Below are positions 1 through 12,483 of a stretch of DNA of 64,000 nucleotides, piece by piece (the stretch's first letter is position 1; each line of letters begins with the position of its first letter). Both the position numbers and the translations under genes were made by a program. The stretch lies in NCBI GenBank assembly GCA_930367205.1, contig OV884015.1:110114509-110178508 (forward strand), given 5' to 3'. Origin of the DNA: Acanthosoma haemorrhoidale (taxonomy: Eukaryota; Arthropoda; Insecta; Hemiptera; Acanthosomatidae). The notes under the pieces were generated by a model. That model was not told where the DNA came from and searched no databases. It saw nothing but the letters and a program-made list of their open reading frames with translations.

Positions 1-340
1 CTCCCTAGATCGTGTGATTTAACACCTTTAGATTTCTTTTAATGGGGTTATTTGAAGTCAAAGGTTTATGTCAACAAGCCCACATCCACCCGTGCATTAA
101 AAGAGGAAATTCAACGCTGCATCAACGAAATTCAACCACATTTATGCCAAATGGTCATGGAAAATTTCGACAAAAGAGTACGTATGTGCCAGCTAAGTCG
201 TGGCGCCATTTGCCCGATGTGTTATTCCATAAATAACCCTATCCTATTTACTTGATAATTAAATAAAAAATAACAAAAAAAATACTAAAAACTGTGTTTG
301 CTGTTTAAATCAAACCTTGCGTTAATTCTGGGACACCCTA
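1..340 (+). mobile_element. 3' end of a Tc1/mariner-superfamily transposon
   Basis: This is the right-hand end of a DNA transposon cut by the window edge. Reading frames at 1-236 encode the C-terminal part of an IS630/Tc1/mariner-type transposase, with the segment SCDLTPLDF before the final catalytic acidic position, and are broken by frame changes. The sequence ends with a terminal inverted repeat, GCGTTAATTCTGGGACACCC, which is shared with the better-preserved copy at 21793-22639. The copy is dead: the frames are interrupted and the left part is not visible here. Confidence 0.8.
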
Positions 341-879
341 TGTTAGACAAGCGGTCTCCTCTTACCAGAATTTCCACTTCTGCATTCTTGGTCACTATGC
401 GAACAGTATGAATAAGCCCACGGACGTCGGGGGCAACGAACTATGGGAAGGTGCCCTATTGGCCTAATGCAAAACAATTGTGACCAATGACCAATCTAAT
501 CTTACCATGGCCCAACACTGAATTTTCAATTGTGGTAGAGATAATTGCATAAATTTTGTATCTTAGTATAGTATAAATATACGAGATGTCTCTTGGCTTT
601 AGCTGACTTTCACACCACACAATATTCTTTGATTTCCTTCCTCTGGATACGCCCCTAAATGGTGCGGAATGCTTCTGGATCCAACTTATTACGCATTTGA
701 TTTTTCCTATTGACTGCTATTGGCATCACCGACTCGACCTCTTTGGATTTTTCAGACATTCCTTTTGGAAGTAAAATAGAAAGTTAGTCTCAAACTGCTG
801 TTCCAAGGCAGTGGGCCTGATGAATTTGTTGCAACCCAAACATTTGCTTAGCTTTATAGGTAAATTTAGAAACTATTCA
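341..879. other. Upstream region of the phosphatase gene
   Basis: No gene is seen here. The stretch lies between the transposon end and the phosphatase start codon and should contain its promoter and 5' UTR. A TATAAATA-like string lies near 571-578. It could be a core promoter element, but AT-rich DNA gives such strings by chance and I cannot place a transcription start. Confidence 0.3.
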
Positions 880-1833
880 ATGGCTTCATATACTCCAGTC
901 AGCCATGTAATTTTTGATTTAGATGGTACAATTTTAGGTAAATATAATTGAATTTTTTGTAATTATTGATAGTTTAGTTACTTAGACATGTTCTTTGTTA
1001 TTTATCATTTTTTTTTTAGATACAGAAACTATTTATACCGAGACTTACAGACAAGTTATAGAAAGTTTTGGTAAAACCTATGACACTGACCTCCGCCTAG
1101 CTGTCACAGGAACTAAAGAAACTGACACATGTCGGATAATGATTGAAAGGCTAAACTTACCTACCACTCCTGAGGAATTTTCAAAAAAATCACAAGCACT
1201 GCAGCTAACAGCATTGGCTAATCCTATGTTTAAACCAGGTAGGCTGACTTCTTCTTTAAGAGAACAAAGAGTGAAGAATGCAAGGACGTCATATTTTTTA
1301 ATTAATTATCTTAGGAGCTGAGCGATTGATTCGTCATTTACATAGCAACAACATACCTATTGCTATTGCAACAAGTAGCGGTGAAGAAAAATGTAAAATA
1401 AAAACTGCTAACTATTTACAATTATTTGGACTTTTTAATCATTTTGTGACTGGTAGCTCAGATCCAGAAGTTGTTAATGGAAAACCTGCGCCGGATATAT
1501 TTCTAATAACTGCTAAAAGGTTTCCTTCCTCACCGGCCCCAACCGAGGTTAGTATGTTTTTTTCTTGGTCGCAGATTTGTTATTATAAGTCGATATGGAA
1601 TCTGTACTGGACCGTAAATTAACTGACAGCGATTTAAAAATATATTTTTTCAGTGTTTGGTGTTTGAAGACGCTCCTAATGGCGTTGCTGGTGCCAGAGC
1701 GGCCGGTATGCAAGTTGTAATGATCCCTGAAGATTTTGTACCACAGGAAATGACAAAAAATGCAACACTTGTACTTAATTCCCTGGAAGACTTTAAACCA
1801 GAAGCCTTCGGATTACCACCATTCCCTAAATAA
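880..1833 (+). CDS. PUDP: Pseudouridine-5'-phosphatase-like HAD hydrolase, four exons
   Basis: Complete gene with exons 880-937, 1020-1238, 1315-1547 and 1654-1833. All three introns are short (76-106 bp) with GT-AG ends, and the phases join into one 229-aa frame, close to the about 228 aa of the human protein. The family (PUDP/HDHD1; Gs1-like in Drosophila) dephosphorylates pseudouridine 5'-phosphate in the cytosol. Visible HAD motifs: [12 protein letters not shown], with nucleophile D13 and D15; II, IATSS at residues 110-114; III, the lysine in GKPAPD (K149); [10 protein letters not shown] with E175 and D176. There is no signal peptide. The ATG at 880 places motif I at the usual distance from the N terminus. 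An AATAAA at 2119-2124 could be the polyadenylation signal. Family membership is seen in the sequence; the exact substrate is inferred. Confidence 0.95.
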
Positions 1834-2833
1834 TTTTAAGGATAGTATTTTACTCGAATTCTGTTAGCAATAGCAGTTTTCTGAAATTTTATTTTAATAC
1901 AGTGGGGCTTATTTTATTTTATAACAAGAAATTTTACTTCAATTTTAAAATGACATTGATTTAATGATTGCAACCGGAGAATTAAGCTTGTCGAGTTAAT
2001 TAATCCTGCCATTGCCAATTTTATACCTGACTTGAAAAAGAGATTCTTTTTTCATCAATTTTTTTGCGATGACGTCTGTTAATTGACTAAAATTAATTGG
2101 TGTATTTTTTCATTATTAAATAAATTCGTAACATTCAACAATCTGATTTACATATCAGTTTTAAAAAAATCGGATAGTAATATATTATCAGTTTTATGTC
2201 GAAAAGAGTATATTTTTGAAGTATTTACAATAGTGGAACAATCCATTCACAAATAAAATGACTAATATTTTATGGAAATGCTTCTTTATCTTAATCTTTT
2301 GATCTTGAGCAAATTGCTTGTTTCAGAGATTCTCGTAAAACTTTTTATTCCCCTATTAAATTATAAACTTTGTCGACTCATTCCTTATCCTATTTAACAT
2401 TCATTCCTCTGAAATGTTGTGCTTTATAGAATGGCTTGCCCATTTTAAATGATTGTGATAAAATAATAGGTGAATATTGTGTACATCGTGAGTTGATGTA
2501 TACATAGTATGGTGCTATAAATGGGTAACTTTATTTATACAATATCATTTTAATATTTTTCATAACATAGTTATTCTTTTATATAAGTTCAATACAGTTT
2601 ATTATTTATTTTGAAAAGAAAAATATATTGAGTAGCTGTGACCCTCGTTTATTTTTTCAAATATTAACTTCGTGTTAGACTGATCTCTATTACTGAAAAT
2701 ATAGTTACTATCAAAGAAGATATAAATTATTGGCTAAATTATCTTCTTTGTTTCGTGTAGTATTGTATTATTATTTCGCTATCAAATTAATTATTATTAA
2801 AATTTATTTTTTTATTTTTAAAAAGAACAAATA
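1834..2833. other. 3' flank of the phosphatase gene
   Basis: AT-rich DNA with no coding signal. The proximal part is probably 3' UTR, with a candidate poly(A) signal AATAAA at 2119-2124. It ends at the TA target site (2832-2833) of the pogo-like transposon. Confidence 0.4.
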
Positions 2834-3190
2834 AGGTAGTGGTGCCAGTAGATGGCCATTTAATGCAGTAGTTTTTGTTTTTAAACACTGTCTGTGTTGT
2901 TAATCGGTCTATGCACTCGGTGAAGGCGTTTTGCGATAACTTAAACTCGAATTTATTAAGATCAATCAACAGATTACTCCAGTTTAAAAAATTCAAGAAG
3001 AAAAAAAAATTAAAAAAAAAAAAAATACAAATCTAGTAGATGGCCACTTGAGATAAGTGAAAAATTAGTAGATGGCCACTTTCTCACTAGTAGTTGCCCA
3101 CCCAGTTTCAATGCTATATTCTGTGTTCTAAATAAAAATAAGCCTTATAGAATGCTTCATAAGAAATTCATTTAATTATTTTAAATAAGT

Positions 3191-4549
3191 CTAGTCTTGA
3201 AAGTGTTTCATTTCAGGCACATTCAAGAGGTCTCGCGTTTTGCTTGTTTTCTGAGGCTCCTTTATGGTAGTGATGACGTTTTTCCACTCGTATTCACAAA
3301 CGTCGGGCCGAACTGGCCATTTCCATAGCCTCCCCACTCTCGCCATGGCAGAAATTGAAGCGACCAATGGAAGCGCCGTAAGAACTTTGCCGGGATAGAA
3401 CCTGCCGTCATAACGAACGATGACGAATTCGCCGTTCACTTTTTTCAGAGGGATAAGTTTGCTGTCACTATCATCCTCATCCGTATCTTCATCGTCAATG
3501 TCGCTTTCTGCCGATGAGACTTTAACACTTGAGTCAGAAGAATAACACAGCTTTCTTCTGGTTTTTTTGGCTTGGGTGTCTTGAGACTTGCGGCGCTTTC
3601 GATCTTCTCTTTCCAATTTCTTCTGTTCCATCAGTGCATGTTTTTCCGCCTTCTTCCGTTTCCTTTCGTTGGCTCGCTCTAACTTCTGCTTTGCGAGATT
3701 CTCATTCTTTTCCATTTTCCGTTTCAAGTAGATCACATAAACTTCTCCAAAAGCTACGGTGGGCAATTTTTCCTTTGGCTTCCTTTTTGTATCCTTGCTC
3801 ACTTCCGTCGGTACATAAAAAAAGTGCTTTTTAAAGGGACTAGGCACAGTGCTAGTAGATGAGGGTCCTGGTAGTTCATGTACAAGTTCCATGTCCGCAG
3901 TTGCTAAGTCAGAAATCGGTGCTGGAATGTTGAAGTCAGCTGTGCTAGATGATGGTCCTGGTAGTTCATGTACAAGCTCCATGTCCGCAGTTGCTAAGTC
4001 AGAAATCGGTGCTGGAAAGTTGAAGTCAGCTGTAAGTGGAGATGCTGTCCGATCCTCGTGCGTTAGATCACTATCTTCCTTTTGGAGGGCTTCTACTTCA
4101 GTTTTGGTACTGTGCCATAAGTTGAACAATGACTTATCAGTGGTGTCACCGGACCAATCACCAATTGTAGATTGAAATGCAATCAAGGTGTCAGCCGGTA
4201 TTGATTCATTTAGAAAATGTAAGCCTCTCTTTAAGAACAAAATTCTTTCAGTGTTGTCCTTCTTCTCAATAGCTGTAGAAGACGTCAAGTTTTGCGAGGT
4301 TCTTGAGGCTATTCCTTTATTCCTTTCATAAAAAGTTTTAAAAATGTTTTTCCTGGCTTATTATTCGCCTTAAAAAATCTTCCTTGCAAGAGGAGATTTC
4401 CCGGTCACTTTATTTGCAAGAGTCTGCCGAGGGACTCCAAATTTCTTGGCGGCAGCACGTATCGGTGTGTCATGGAGTCTTACGTCGTTAACGGCTTGGG
4501 TCATGGCCTCTTCACTATAACTTAAAAACGCTCCTTTTTTTCCTGGCAT
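3191..4549 (-). pseudogene. Transposase remnant of the pogo-like element
   Basis: Reading on the minus strand, ATG at 4549 opens a psq-type DNA-binding domain of about 60 residues (AAAKKFGVPRQTLANKVTGK). Three in-frame TAA codons follow near 4340-4365. The same frame then continues open to 3191. It begins with FYERNKGIASRTSQNL, the segment that normally precedes the DDE domain, then jumps directly into the post-catalytic region (IPADTLIAFQSTIGDWSGD). After this come a tandem 30-residue duplication, a long Lys/Arg/Glu-rich stretch, an acidic run, and a C-terminal module with WKWP and NVPEM. The roughly 250-residue catalytic core is missing, so the product cannot transpose. The downstream frame has no good ATG at its start. 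Domain order is seen; the deletion is inferred from the family. Confidence 0.82.
3858..4037 (-). repeat. 90-bp tandem duplication inside the transposase remnant
   Basis: Two adjacent 90-bp copies start at 3858 and 3948 and differ at only a few positions. The length is a multiple of three, so the frame is kept and encodes two 30-residue copies containing PAPISDLATADMELVHELPG. Confidence 0.9.
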
Positions 4550-5212
4550 CTAAAAAATAAAGTTAGTACTTACCTAAAATGGAATACATGGACAGAATTA
4601 GTAATTGGCCGAAATAATAGTCAGTAGTTGCCCACCCGGCTCATTACTGAAAATTAAAAATAAAACCCAAAAAATGTTAATGCATTTTAATTTTATTAAT
4701 TTTTTAGGTTAGATAAAAAATAATGAAGCAAAATAAACTTGAAATAGAAAATACCTAGTAGTTGCCCGGCCGGGCAACTATTAAATTATTTTGACTAACA
4801 GATGCTAGTAATGGGCCACCCCCACAAACCATAATGTAAACAAAAATACATTTTTAATTTTTAAAACAAATGTTGACTCGAACCAACTATAAATCCTAAA
4901 ACCAAATTATCTAAACAAAATAACATGATTTGCCATCAAAATCTTTCGAATGATTGACCTCTTCGCTTAATAAATTACATAAGAAATTACCTTGTTTTAT
5001 GTGACGACCACCGATTCAAAAGTCAAAATTCGCTATCTTGAATACCACGGCTACCAAAATGACGGCGTCTATTTTGTTGTGTTCCCAGATGATCACACTA
5101 GCCTATAAGCTAACAATGCGTAAAAAATCTTAAATAAAACTCTTGTTATAAGCATTTTTAGGGAAAGTGGCCAACTACTGATGCATGGCCATCTACTAGC
5201 ACCGCTACCTTA

Positions 5213-8200
5213 TATCAATAATGTAATTATAGTATCTTATAATTATTTCTTAAAACACTAAATAAGTTTTTTATTATGGTGCTTAAATTTTTTGAACTCT
5301 TTAATTTTAGACGTGTAATGCTATATTTTACAAGACATGAGATAACTTATGTTTAATTTTTAACATCGGAAATTATATTTTTTTACCTTTATTTTTTATT
5401 TGTTAGTAGGAAAACCGTAAAAGTTATTTAATAATCCTAAAATGATTTGTTTTTGTTACAAATGTACTTGATGCAACAAACTGACAATTATTCCTTCTGT
5501 TTCCTTATGTTATATAATTTTAATATTAATTTAACAAAAAAACCAAGTCATAATGTAACGTTTTTAACAAATCAAAGCCAATCAGTGTCTCGTCACACTT
5601 TTTATATAAAAATTTATATTTTATAACTCATTTTTAATTTGGAAAGTACTTATCGAGTTCGGTTCGAATATTTATTTCTAATTTATTACAATTTGAAATT
5701 TAGTTTTACATCTAACAAATTATTATAATCGTTTATTTCTTGACTACAGCCCAATTATTTTTTTGTTTTAATATTTAAATTAATTTTATTAAAAAATATG
5801 ATGAAATTGTTTTCAAAATGTTATGTACAAAAATACATTTTTGTATATTTTATAAATAGTTATTGTTATTATTTCAGTGAAACTTTGAGAAAGTAAGTTT
5901 TAACAATCTATGTCTATTTTAAAATCTTATTAGGATATAGTATTTTAATATTATTTCTTCTGTAAAGTTCATTAACTTGAATTTTGATGTTTCAAGAGCA
6001 GTTCAAATTTTTTTTGGAAAAAAAAAAAAAGAAAAGAAAAATCTGGTTTCTATTTGTAACGTATCGACATGAAAAGCCACTAGACATAAGGTTTTTTTGT
6101 TTTTTTTTTGTAAAAAATATTTCAGTCTGCAGTTAGTAGATAATTTGTTTTTTCCCTTTGTTTTCTGCTGGCAGTGCGCCTAGTTTAATTATATATATGC
6201 CGTTAGCCTTACGTTTATCTTTTATTGTTTGTCTGCTCCACTAAGTTAAATATGGATGACACATATTCTTCAAAGATTGGCAAACAATATAGAATTTTCA
6301 TTATCTACTGGATGTTAAGTGTTTGTTGTAATGCGTCTAATCAGCTGATTGATTAGGTCCTAGATAAATTTTATATATATATATATAAATAGATAAGAAT
6401 GATAGCACATACAGCCTACGACCAGTCTAATTTTTAAGATAGATTGTTTTTATATGTATTAGTTTAAGAAAAAAAGACATTCTTAACGTTTTAAGATTAA
6501 ATTTTACCATTTTGAAATTAATGCCATATTAAGAATTATTTTAAGGCTATGACTATATTTTCTGAGTATTTTTCCTGTATCCTGTTGTGGGATAATCAAT
6601 CAAAACCAGAATAGGGAAAATGCGTTTAACCTTGAACTTGTGTAATTGAAATTCTCAGTTGTACAATTGAAGATCTCTGGTGTAATTCCTAAATTATAAT
6701 TTGTCTAAAGTTTTCTATAGTATTTAAGCCGGTGGACTGGAATAGACAAGTACTGTTTCTTGTATATATATATTAATTATTTTGACTGATATGTACCTTA
6801 ACGAGTTTTTTTTTTTTTTTAGTGTTTACCATAAATTCAGAGATATTCTAACTGACAAACCGGTTGAATTTTGTTTCCTGAAATTTTACGATTTAATTAA
6901 TTTAAGGAAAGTTACAATTGATTTTGAATACCATTTCAAGACATAGTTATTTATTTAATTGATTCTCTTTGTAATTTTTACTGTTTGTTTTTATTTAAAT
7001 GTAAATTTAATGCTGTGATTAATGAAAGTACATTATTGCTGTCCAATGTGATAAATGTGTTCTTAAAATATTGTTGATCAATTAATTTTCTATTGAATAA
7101 AATTATTGTTATAAAATTTTTTTCTAATTTATTCCTCATTTTTCCTTAGCTAGAGCCTCATGTCTATATTTTTTTTAACCGCAAAGCGTCTTTAATTGTA
7201 GAGTATAACTGAATATGATAGCCAAGGTGCTTGGCTCTTGTCCTTCGTAGTATTTTTAGGGCTTTGTTGATTTTTTTCCAAAACCCCTGATCGTCTATCT
7301 ATATTTGTGATTACCCCTGTTCGAGTTAGATACATGAAGTTTGGCAAGAAGCCTAACGTGGGACCAAAATGATGAATTTAAAATGTAAAGACTTAAAATT
7401 TTGAAAAAAAGATTTTGATTCCGCCAACTCTTATTATAACTTGAAAACGACATTCTTATTAAGTTATTTAATTTTTGTTTTGGTTTTTTTCTGACCATAA
7501 TTACAAAAATATTTAACACTGTCATAAGCATTATGTTCTAAAGTTAAGCATATTTTGAAAGTAGTTCCATTTAATGTATCTGTAAAGAAAGGAACCTTTT
7601 TGTTAAATGAAATGATTCAGGAGACATTGAACCCAGGTCTGGCACAAGTATACAATGTGACAAGGATAATAAATGGATACTTCGATTCACTATGAGAATC
7701 AATAGCTACCGAAACTCTTTTAGTATATGTAAGGAGCCGAGAGGATTCAGATATTTGTGAGATACTCATCAATCTTCATATATTATAAAATAAAAGAAAA
7801 AAAAAAATGACTAAATTTTTCTAACAAAAAAATGACTTAGTTTATGCAAATGCTCAAGTTCTGTTTATCTTTCAATTGTTCAAATAAACGATAATTAAAA
7901 AAAAATTGATTAATTTCTTCATTTTGGAGGCTTCAATGGACTTATGTAAAGTCATTAGTGCGAATAAAGTCATTTTTACAATTATAAAAAAACTTTTAAT
8001 TTTTGGCGATGCATCATAGTAACACAATGCAATATAGTAACCGATTTCAAATTTGGTAGGAACAAAACAATAGATAGGAATATCGGTGCTTAGTAGAGAG
8101 GGGGAGGGATGTAAAATTTGGGAACAAACTTCACATTTACACGTGTCAACTTTATTGTTAATGAGCCAATAAATGCAAATATAATGAAAAAAAAAAGATG

Positions 8201-8742
8201 GGGAAATAGTAGAATTTAGAGGTCTATAATATTTTTTTGAATTTTAATTACTAAACTGTAGTCTTACCAAACAAAGTATGTTAAACTTACCAAAACTATA
8301 AAATATTGGATCATTGCTAAAACAAAAAGTATTTGTTAGTTTTTAAAAACAAATATTACATAGCTGACCTAGCTTACTTATTTGATAAAACATCTGTTTT
8401 GTTTTTTATGTCAATAATTTTTTTCAAAATCAGGTATGTTTTCACCTTTCTGTTCTGGTGTTTGGGAGTATTCTGTTCAATGTAGGCTCAAGAAATTTTG
8501 CATGGATGTCTATCTCATTTGTAATAACAAAGACGTGAACATTAAATCCACTGAGCATGTGTTAATTAGCCCAGGGAAAATTTAGAAAAAAAAAAATAAT
8601 GTGAATATTATATAAATGGACACATATTTAAGATAAAAACTTTAAATGTAACTTATGAAATGTATTCCTTAACTGCAATCTTATTTTGGTTACAACATAA
8701 AAAAAGAAAGGAAAATAGTTGGAAAAATGATCAGTTTGAAGC
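5213..8742. other. AT-rich intergenic DNA, nothing recognised
   Basis: No long or protein-like frame, no transposon end and no RNA gene could be supported here. There is a short (AT)n run near 6371-6386 and many A or T homopolymers. Confidence 0.5.
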
Positions 8743-8778
8743 AGTAAATAAGGTAGAGTTCACTCTACCTTATTTACT
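8743..8778. repeat. 36-bp perfect palindrome
   Basis: Arms AGTAAATAAGGTAGAGT and ACTCTACCTTATTTACT (17 bp each) are exact reverse complements separated by two bases. They could form a hairpin or cruciform. A much more GC-rich block follows immediately. Confidence 0.9.
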
Positions 8779-9140
8779 CTTTAAGGAACGAGCCTTTGGG
8801 GCCGGGGCTTTTGCTCCGAGTCAGTGTCGAATTTATGTCTGTACAAGCCCATTCCCTTTACAACGGGAAACCGGTATCCAGATCAACTCGGTAACATTGT
8901 CCTACCAACTTCTGTGTGCCTACTTGGACGACCTCAATCTTCTTCTTGATTCTTTCCGTTGACATTGCCGCCCTGCGGTTATCTTTCAACTCTCCTCTAC
9001 TGGCTGACAACAGTGTGAATATAAAATTGTCTTCCTTTATTCACTCGACATTGTGTTACTCCTTATTTACTTTCAAATTATTGCAGCGATTTACAATGAC
9101 AGAAATTACAATTTCGCAATTAAAGGAGTAATTACCTAGC
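8779..9140. other. GC-richer block of unknown origin
   Basis: Base composition is clearly less AT-rich than on either side, and overlapping frames of 70-100 codons are open on the plus strand, but none matches a family I recognise. It may be a decayed retroelement 5' region. There is no paired LTR and no target duplication, so this stays unassigned. Confidence 0.3.
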
Positions 9141-12100
9141 TAAATTTTAATTTCATCCCTAGAGGTTTATATTTATTTCCTTATTATTTTATTTTATTTT
9201 TAATTTTTTTTTTTTTAACAAATTCTCGGAATAGTAAATTTATTTATTATATTATTATACTAATCAGGCCTGTTATTCAAATATTTTTATTTCTTAATTT
9301 AAACTAACTGCTCTACCATTAATAAAGTGTATTGTGATTTGGCTTCAATTCATCGTTTACTGTTTATTTATTGTTTAATTTACGTCTGTTATTGTTTTTT
9401 GTTCAGTTCATTTTCGTGACATAGAACCCACCTGCCTGTATTTGAGTTATCACTTAAAGGATTTAATTCTTTACGGATAACTCAGCTTAAGGAAATGCCA
9501 TAAATTGATTAATTGATTGTTGGTATGAAAAATATTTATCTATAATTTTATAAGTAAATATGCCCTACTCAATTAAGGATCTCGATATTGTGATTAACAA
9601 TGCATAAATTATTCATTCTTTGGTCAAATTCTTTGATGTACTGGGAAAGACTAAATCGGTCTAATTTAATGCATACTTATATTTTACAGATGGGAAAACT
9701 TACTTTGAAGGATAAAGCAAAAAGTCAATTTTTCCAGGTGTCATACCCACACAACTATAACATAAATTTATTAATTCACAAAAGTAAGAGGTCTGACATC
9801 ATTCTATTTATAGCATTATAAGAATTTGGAAATGACGGCAGCATGAGCTGCTGAAAACGCTTGTAAATAAATGTATGTTATTTTGTTATACATTTATGTT
9901 ATAACTGTGAATATAACCTGGAAAAATAAACTGTTAACTTTATCCTTCGAAGTGATTAAGAAGGGGACGATGTGACAGTCATTATACGATTCAGTTGAAG
10001 AAGCAAAGCTTTTTTATTTCTCCTTGCGTCTCGGTATATTGTACTTTTTAGGGATCAGTTCATCTAAGTTCCTCCTCTTACACTCCGACTACTTTGCTAG
10101 TTGTTAAAATGATAAGTGCTCCCATCATTTTTTAGGTTTTGTTTATTTTTTTTTTGTTAAAAACAAAAACCTAAAGCTCATATTGACCATGATTACTACA
10201 AGTCAATGAAATCATTTTATGCGTAACGAAACCCTTAATTGTGTGATATATTTTACTTGACAATTAATAGTTGGACACACTGTTTCATTTGAATTGGGGC
10301 TTTATTTGTCTTGATCGTTGTCTTTATTTGTTATTTTATAGTATTACAATTTATATTTCTTGAAAAACAGACTTTTTTTTATGAGGATCTTACTTCAACT
10401 TTCTAATTGTTTGAATGAAACTTTTAAAAACCTTTGAGAAAATTTATTTTAAAAAATATACATTTATAAAATAGAATAAGTGCCAAATAGTAAATTATTT
10501 AACTGTCACCTCCTTAATAACAGGCTGCTACAAAAGTTTTTGTGCATGAAAAAATTTTTGACTTTAAAATAACATATTAAATCCTTATATGACTCTTTTT
10601 ATATTTAATTTATATCATCTTTATTAATTTATGTACCCCAACCCTCTTTGGGTTTCATTTACTATTTTATATTGAATCGAAAATTTCCGAACATAAATTT
10701 TTGATTCACGGCTTTTTAAGACAGTTCTGGAAAAAATAATTACAGGCGAAAGTGGCAACCGAAGAAATTAATTTGGTGGAAGGTAGCTAAAGGAAAGTAA
10801 ATAGGAAAGAAAATTTGGCAGTCTCGGAATACCAGTGTTCAAATCAAGTCATCCATCTGTTGTTAATGATGATCATTACTCGAGAGGGATTCTTATGTTA
10901 ATACAGGAGGATCTGACTATAGGGGCTTCGGATGCCATTGTAAATATATTAATATTTTGGAATAAAATAGTTTTTGTCTTCATTCAAACAAAAATTTGTC
11001 AAATAATTAGCTGTTACGTTTGCCTTTCAAGTTTTCAACTTGAAAATTTTTCTAATGATGACCAGTCAGTTATACTGGGTTGTTAATATTGGTTGCAACT
11101 ATATTAGTGATAAATTTGTTGCTGTTTCAGCAGCCAATCTTACATACCCCTGTCATATTTGTAATTTTGTTCATTTAAATCATTTGACTTGTGTGTGAGA
11201 ATAACACAAATGATGAGAGGCACACTCTTAAACATTTGCCAGTCACTTCAATTTGGGAAAAAAACACAACAGCTCAAACATGGCGTATATCAAACCTCTG
11301 ACATTTGTTATTAGACACATTGATTAGCTGACACCATATTCGGCTATATGTTTGAGGATCGTTGTGTTTCCAGCTTGTCGACTCTAATCATTTTTTTTTT
11401 TTTAAATTTTCCTATTATAGTCCTAATTTCAAATTCCTAATCAATCAGAAGCGAAATGAAATTATCTTTTGTCGTCGAACTCAGCTATCATATCATGAAG
11501 CAGTCACTTCTCATCTAGCCACCAAACCACAAGATTCCGTTGGTCGTTTATAATAATATAAACCATTTAGATAGAATCATATATTTAGCTTTTTTTGGGG
11601 GGAAATTTTCTGACATTCCAGAATTTTTTTTTAATCTTAAATATAACATAAGTCGTTTGATTATTTTTCTTTCGTAAAATTCGTTTTAAAAGATTACAAA
11701 TTCGCAATCCAATGAACCGCTTAACACATGTCCCATTGAAAATAATACATAAATCAAAATCAACCAGTGATTTTTTTGAATGCTGTATGTACATTAGGCA
11801 TTCGTTAACATAAGTACTCATCATCTATATTTCTAATAGATGAAATTCATCTATGAATTGTCTAAAAACAAATACAAAAAAAAAAGTTTTTATTACCATA
11901 TGAGTCAGGGGAAACATTTATTTTGTGAACTAAATAGTCTTCTAATTACACATAGAGATTATAGTTAGATACAGAGCAAGAATAATTTGATTTCATATTT
12001 TAATATTAAATATAATATTTTGTTCATGATAACTTAATTTTTAATAAATAGTAAATAAAAAAATAAGGAACATACATTTCTGTAAAATAATCAGTCTTAA

Positions 12101-12343
12101 AAAGAAATGACAGCTCAAAAAATAAAAAGTTTTGCTTTTCATTTGCAGCTATGGCTTACCATTCAAAAAATTATATTTTTCAAAATGAATATAACAAACC
12201 CAAAAACAGAACACAACCGTATATGATTTACAATCGATAATTAAAAAAATATTTGTGATTCTTCTTTAAATTAAATCAAATGTATGCATATTAATAAATG
12301 TTGGATTACAGAAGTTGCTTTTATATTAGTCGGTGATCATCAT
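9141..12343. other. AT-rich intergenic DNA between two convergent genes
   Basis: No gene is supported. The segment 10530-10800 shows weak similarity in layout and wording to 17090-17310 (GTGC(A/G)TGAAAA..., then GAAATT..GGTGGAAGG-like strings), which suggests two diverged copies of one interspersed repeat. The right part should include the 3' UTR of the CRF-BP gene. Confidence 0.35.
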
Positions 12344-12483
12344 CTATGGACAAATGATGGCTGGTGAGTGTAGATCTTGCTCTGTGGCCTGGCGAATCCC
12401 TACTGTCACTGCATTGTCGTATTCCCCACTCGAGACCAATCTAACCGTTGCGATACCGCACAAAACGACTTCAACCATGTGAC
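12344..12483 (-). CDS. CRHBP: CRF-BP last coding exon
   Basis: 140 bp including the TAG stop, entered in phase 1 after acceptor CTTTCAG. It encodes HMVEVVLCGIATVRLVSSGE through AIICP with cysteines 246 and 282. The RLVSSG string is typical of the family. Confidence 0.95.

Larger units (their letters stand above)
2834..5210 (-). mobile_element. Pogo/Tigger-like DNA transposon, internally deleted
   Basis: The element is 2377 bp, flanked by TA at 2832-2833 and 5211-5212. Its ends are inverted repeats of about 26 bp: AGGTAGTGGTGCCAGTAGAT at the left and the near-perfect complement at the right. Both ends carry several copies of AGTAGATGGCCA or AGTAGTTGCCCA (near 2843, 3034, 3065, 3090, 4622, 4754, 4804, 5171 and 5186), probably transposase-binding sites. 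On the minus strand the element encodes a psq-type helix-turn-helix and a transposase C-terminal region, but no DDE catalytic core. TA duplication plus a psq HTH supports the pogo group of Tc1/mariner. Confidence 0.88.

Noticed and set aside
3529..4175. Plus-strand open frames opposite the pogo-type transposase remnant
   Set aside because: They are the complement of the minus-strand coding sequence, with no domain or independent signal.
8779..9480. Possible retroelement 5' region, with short ATG frame MTEITISQLKE and GTGACATAGAACCC-like sequence
   Set aside because: No paired LTR, primer-binding site or gag homology could be shown; kept only as an unassigned block.
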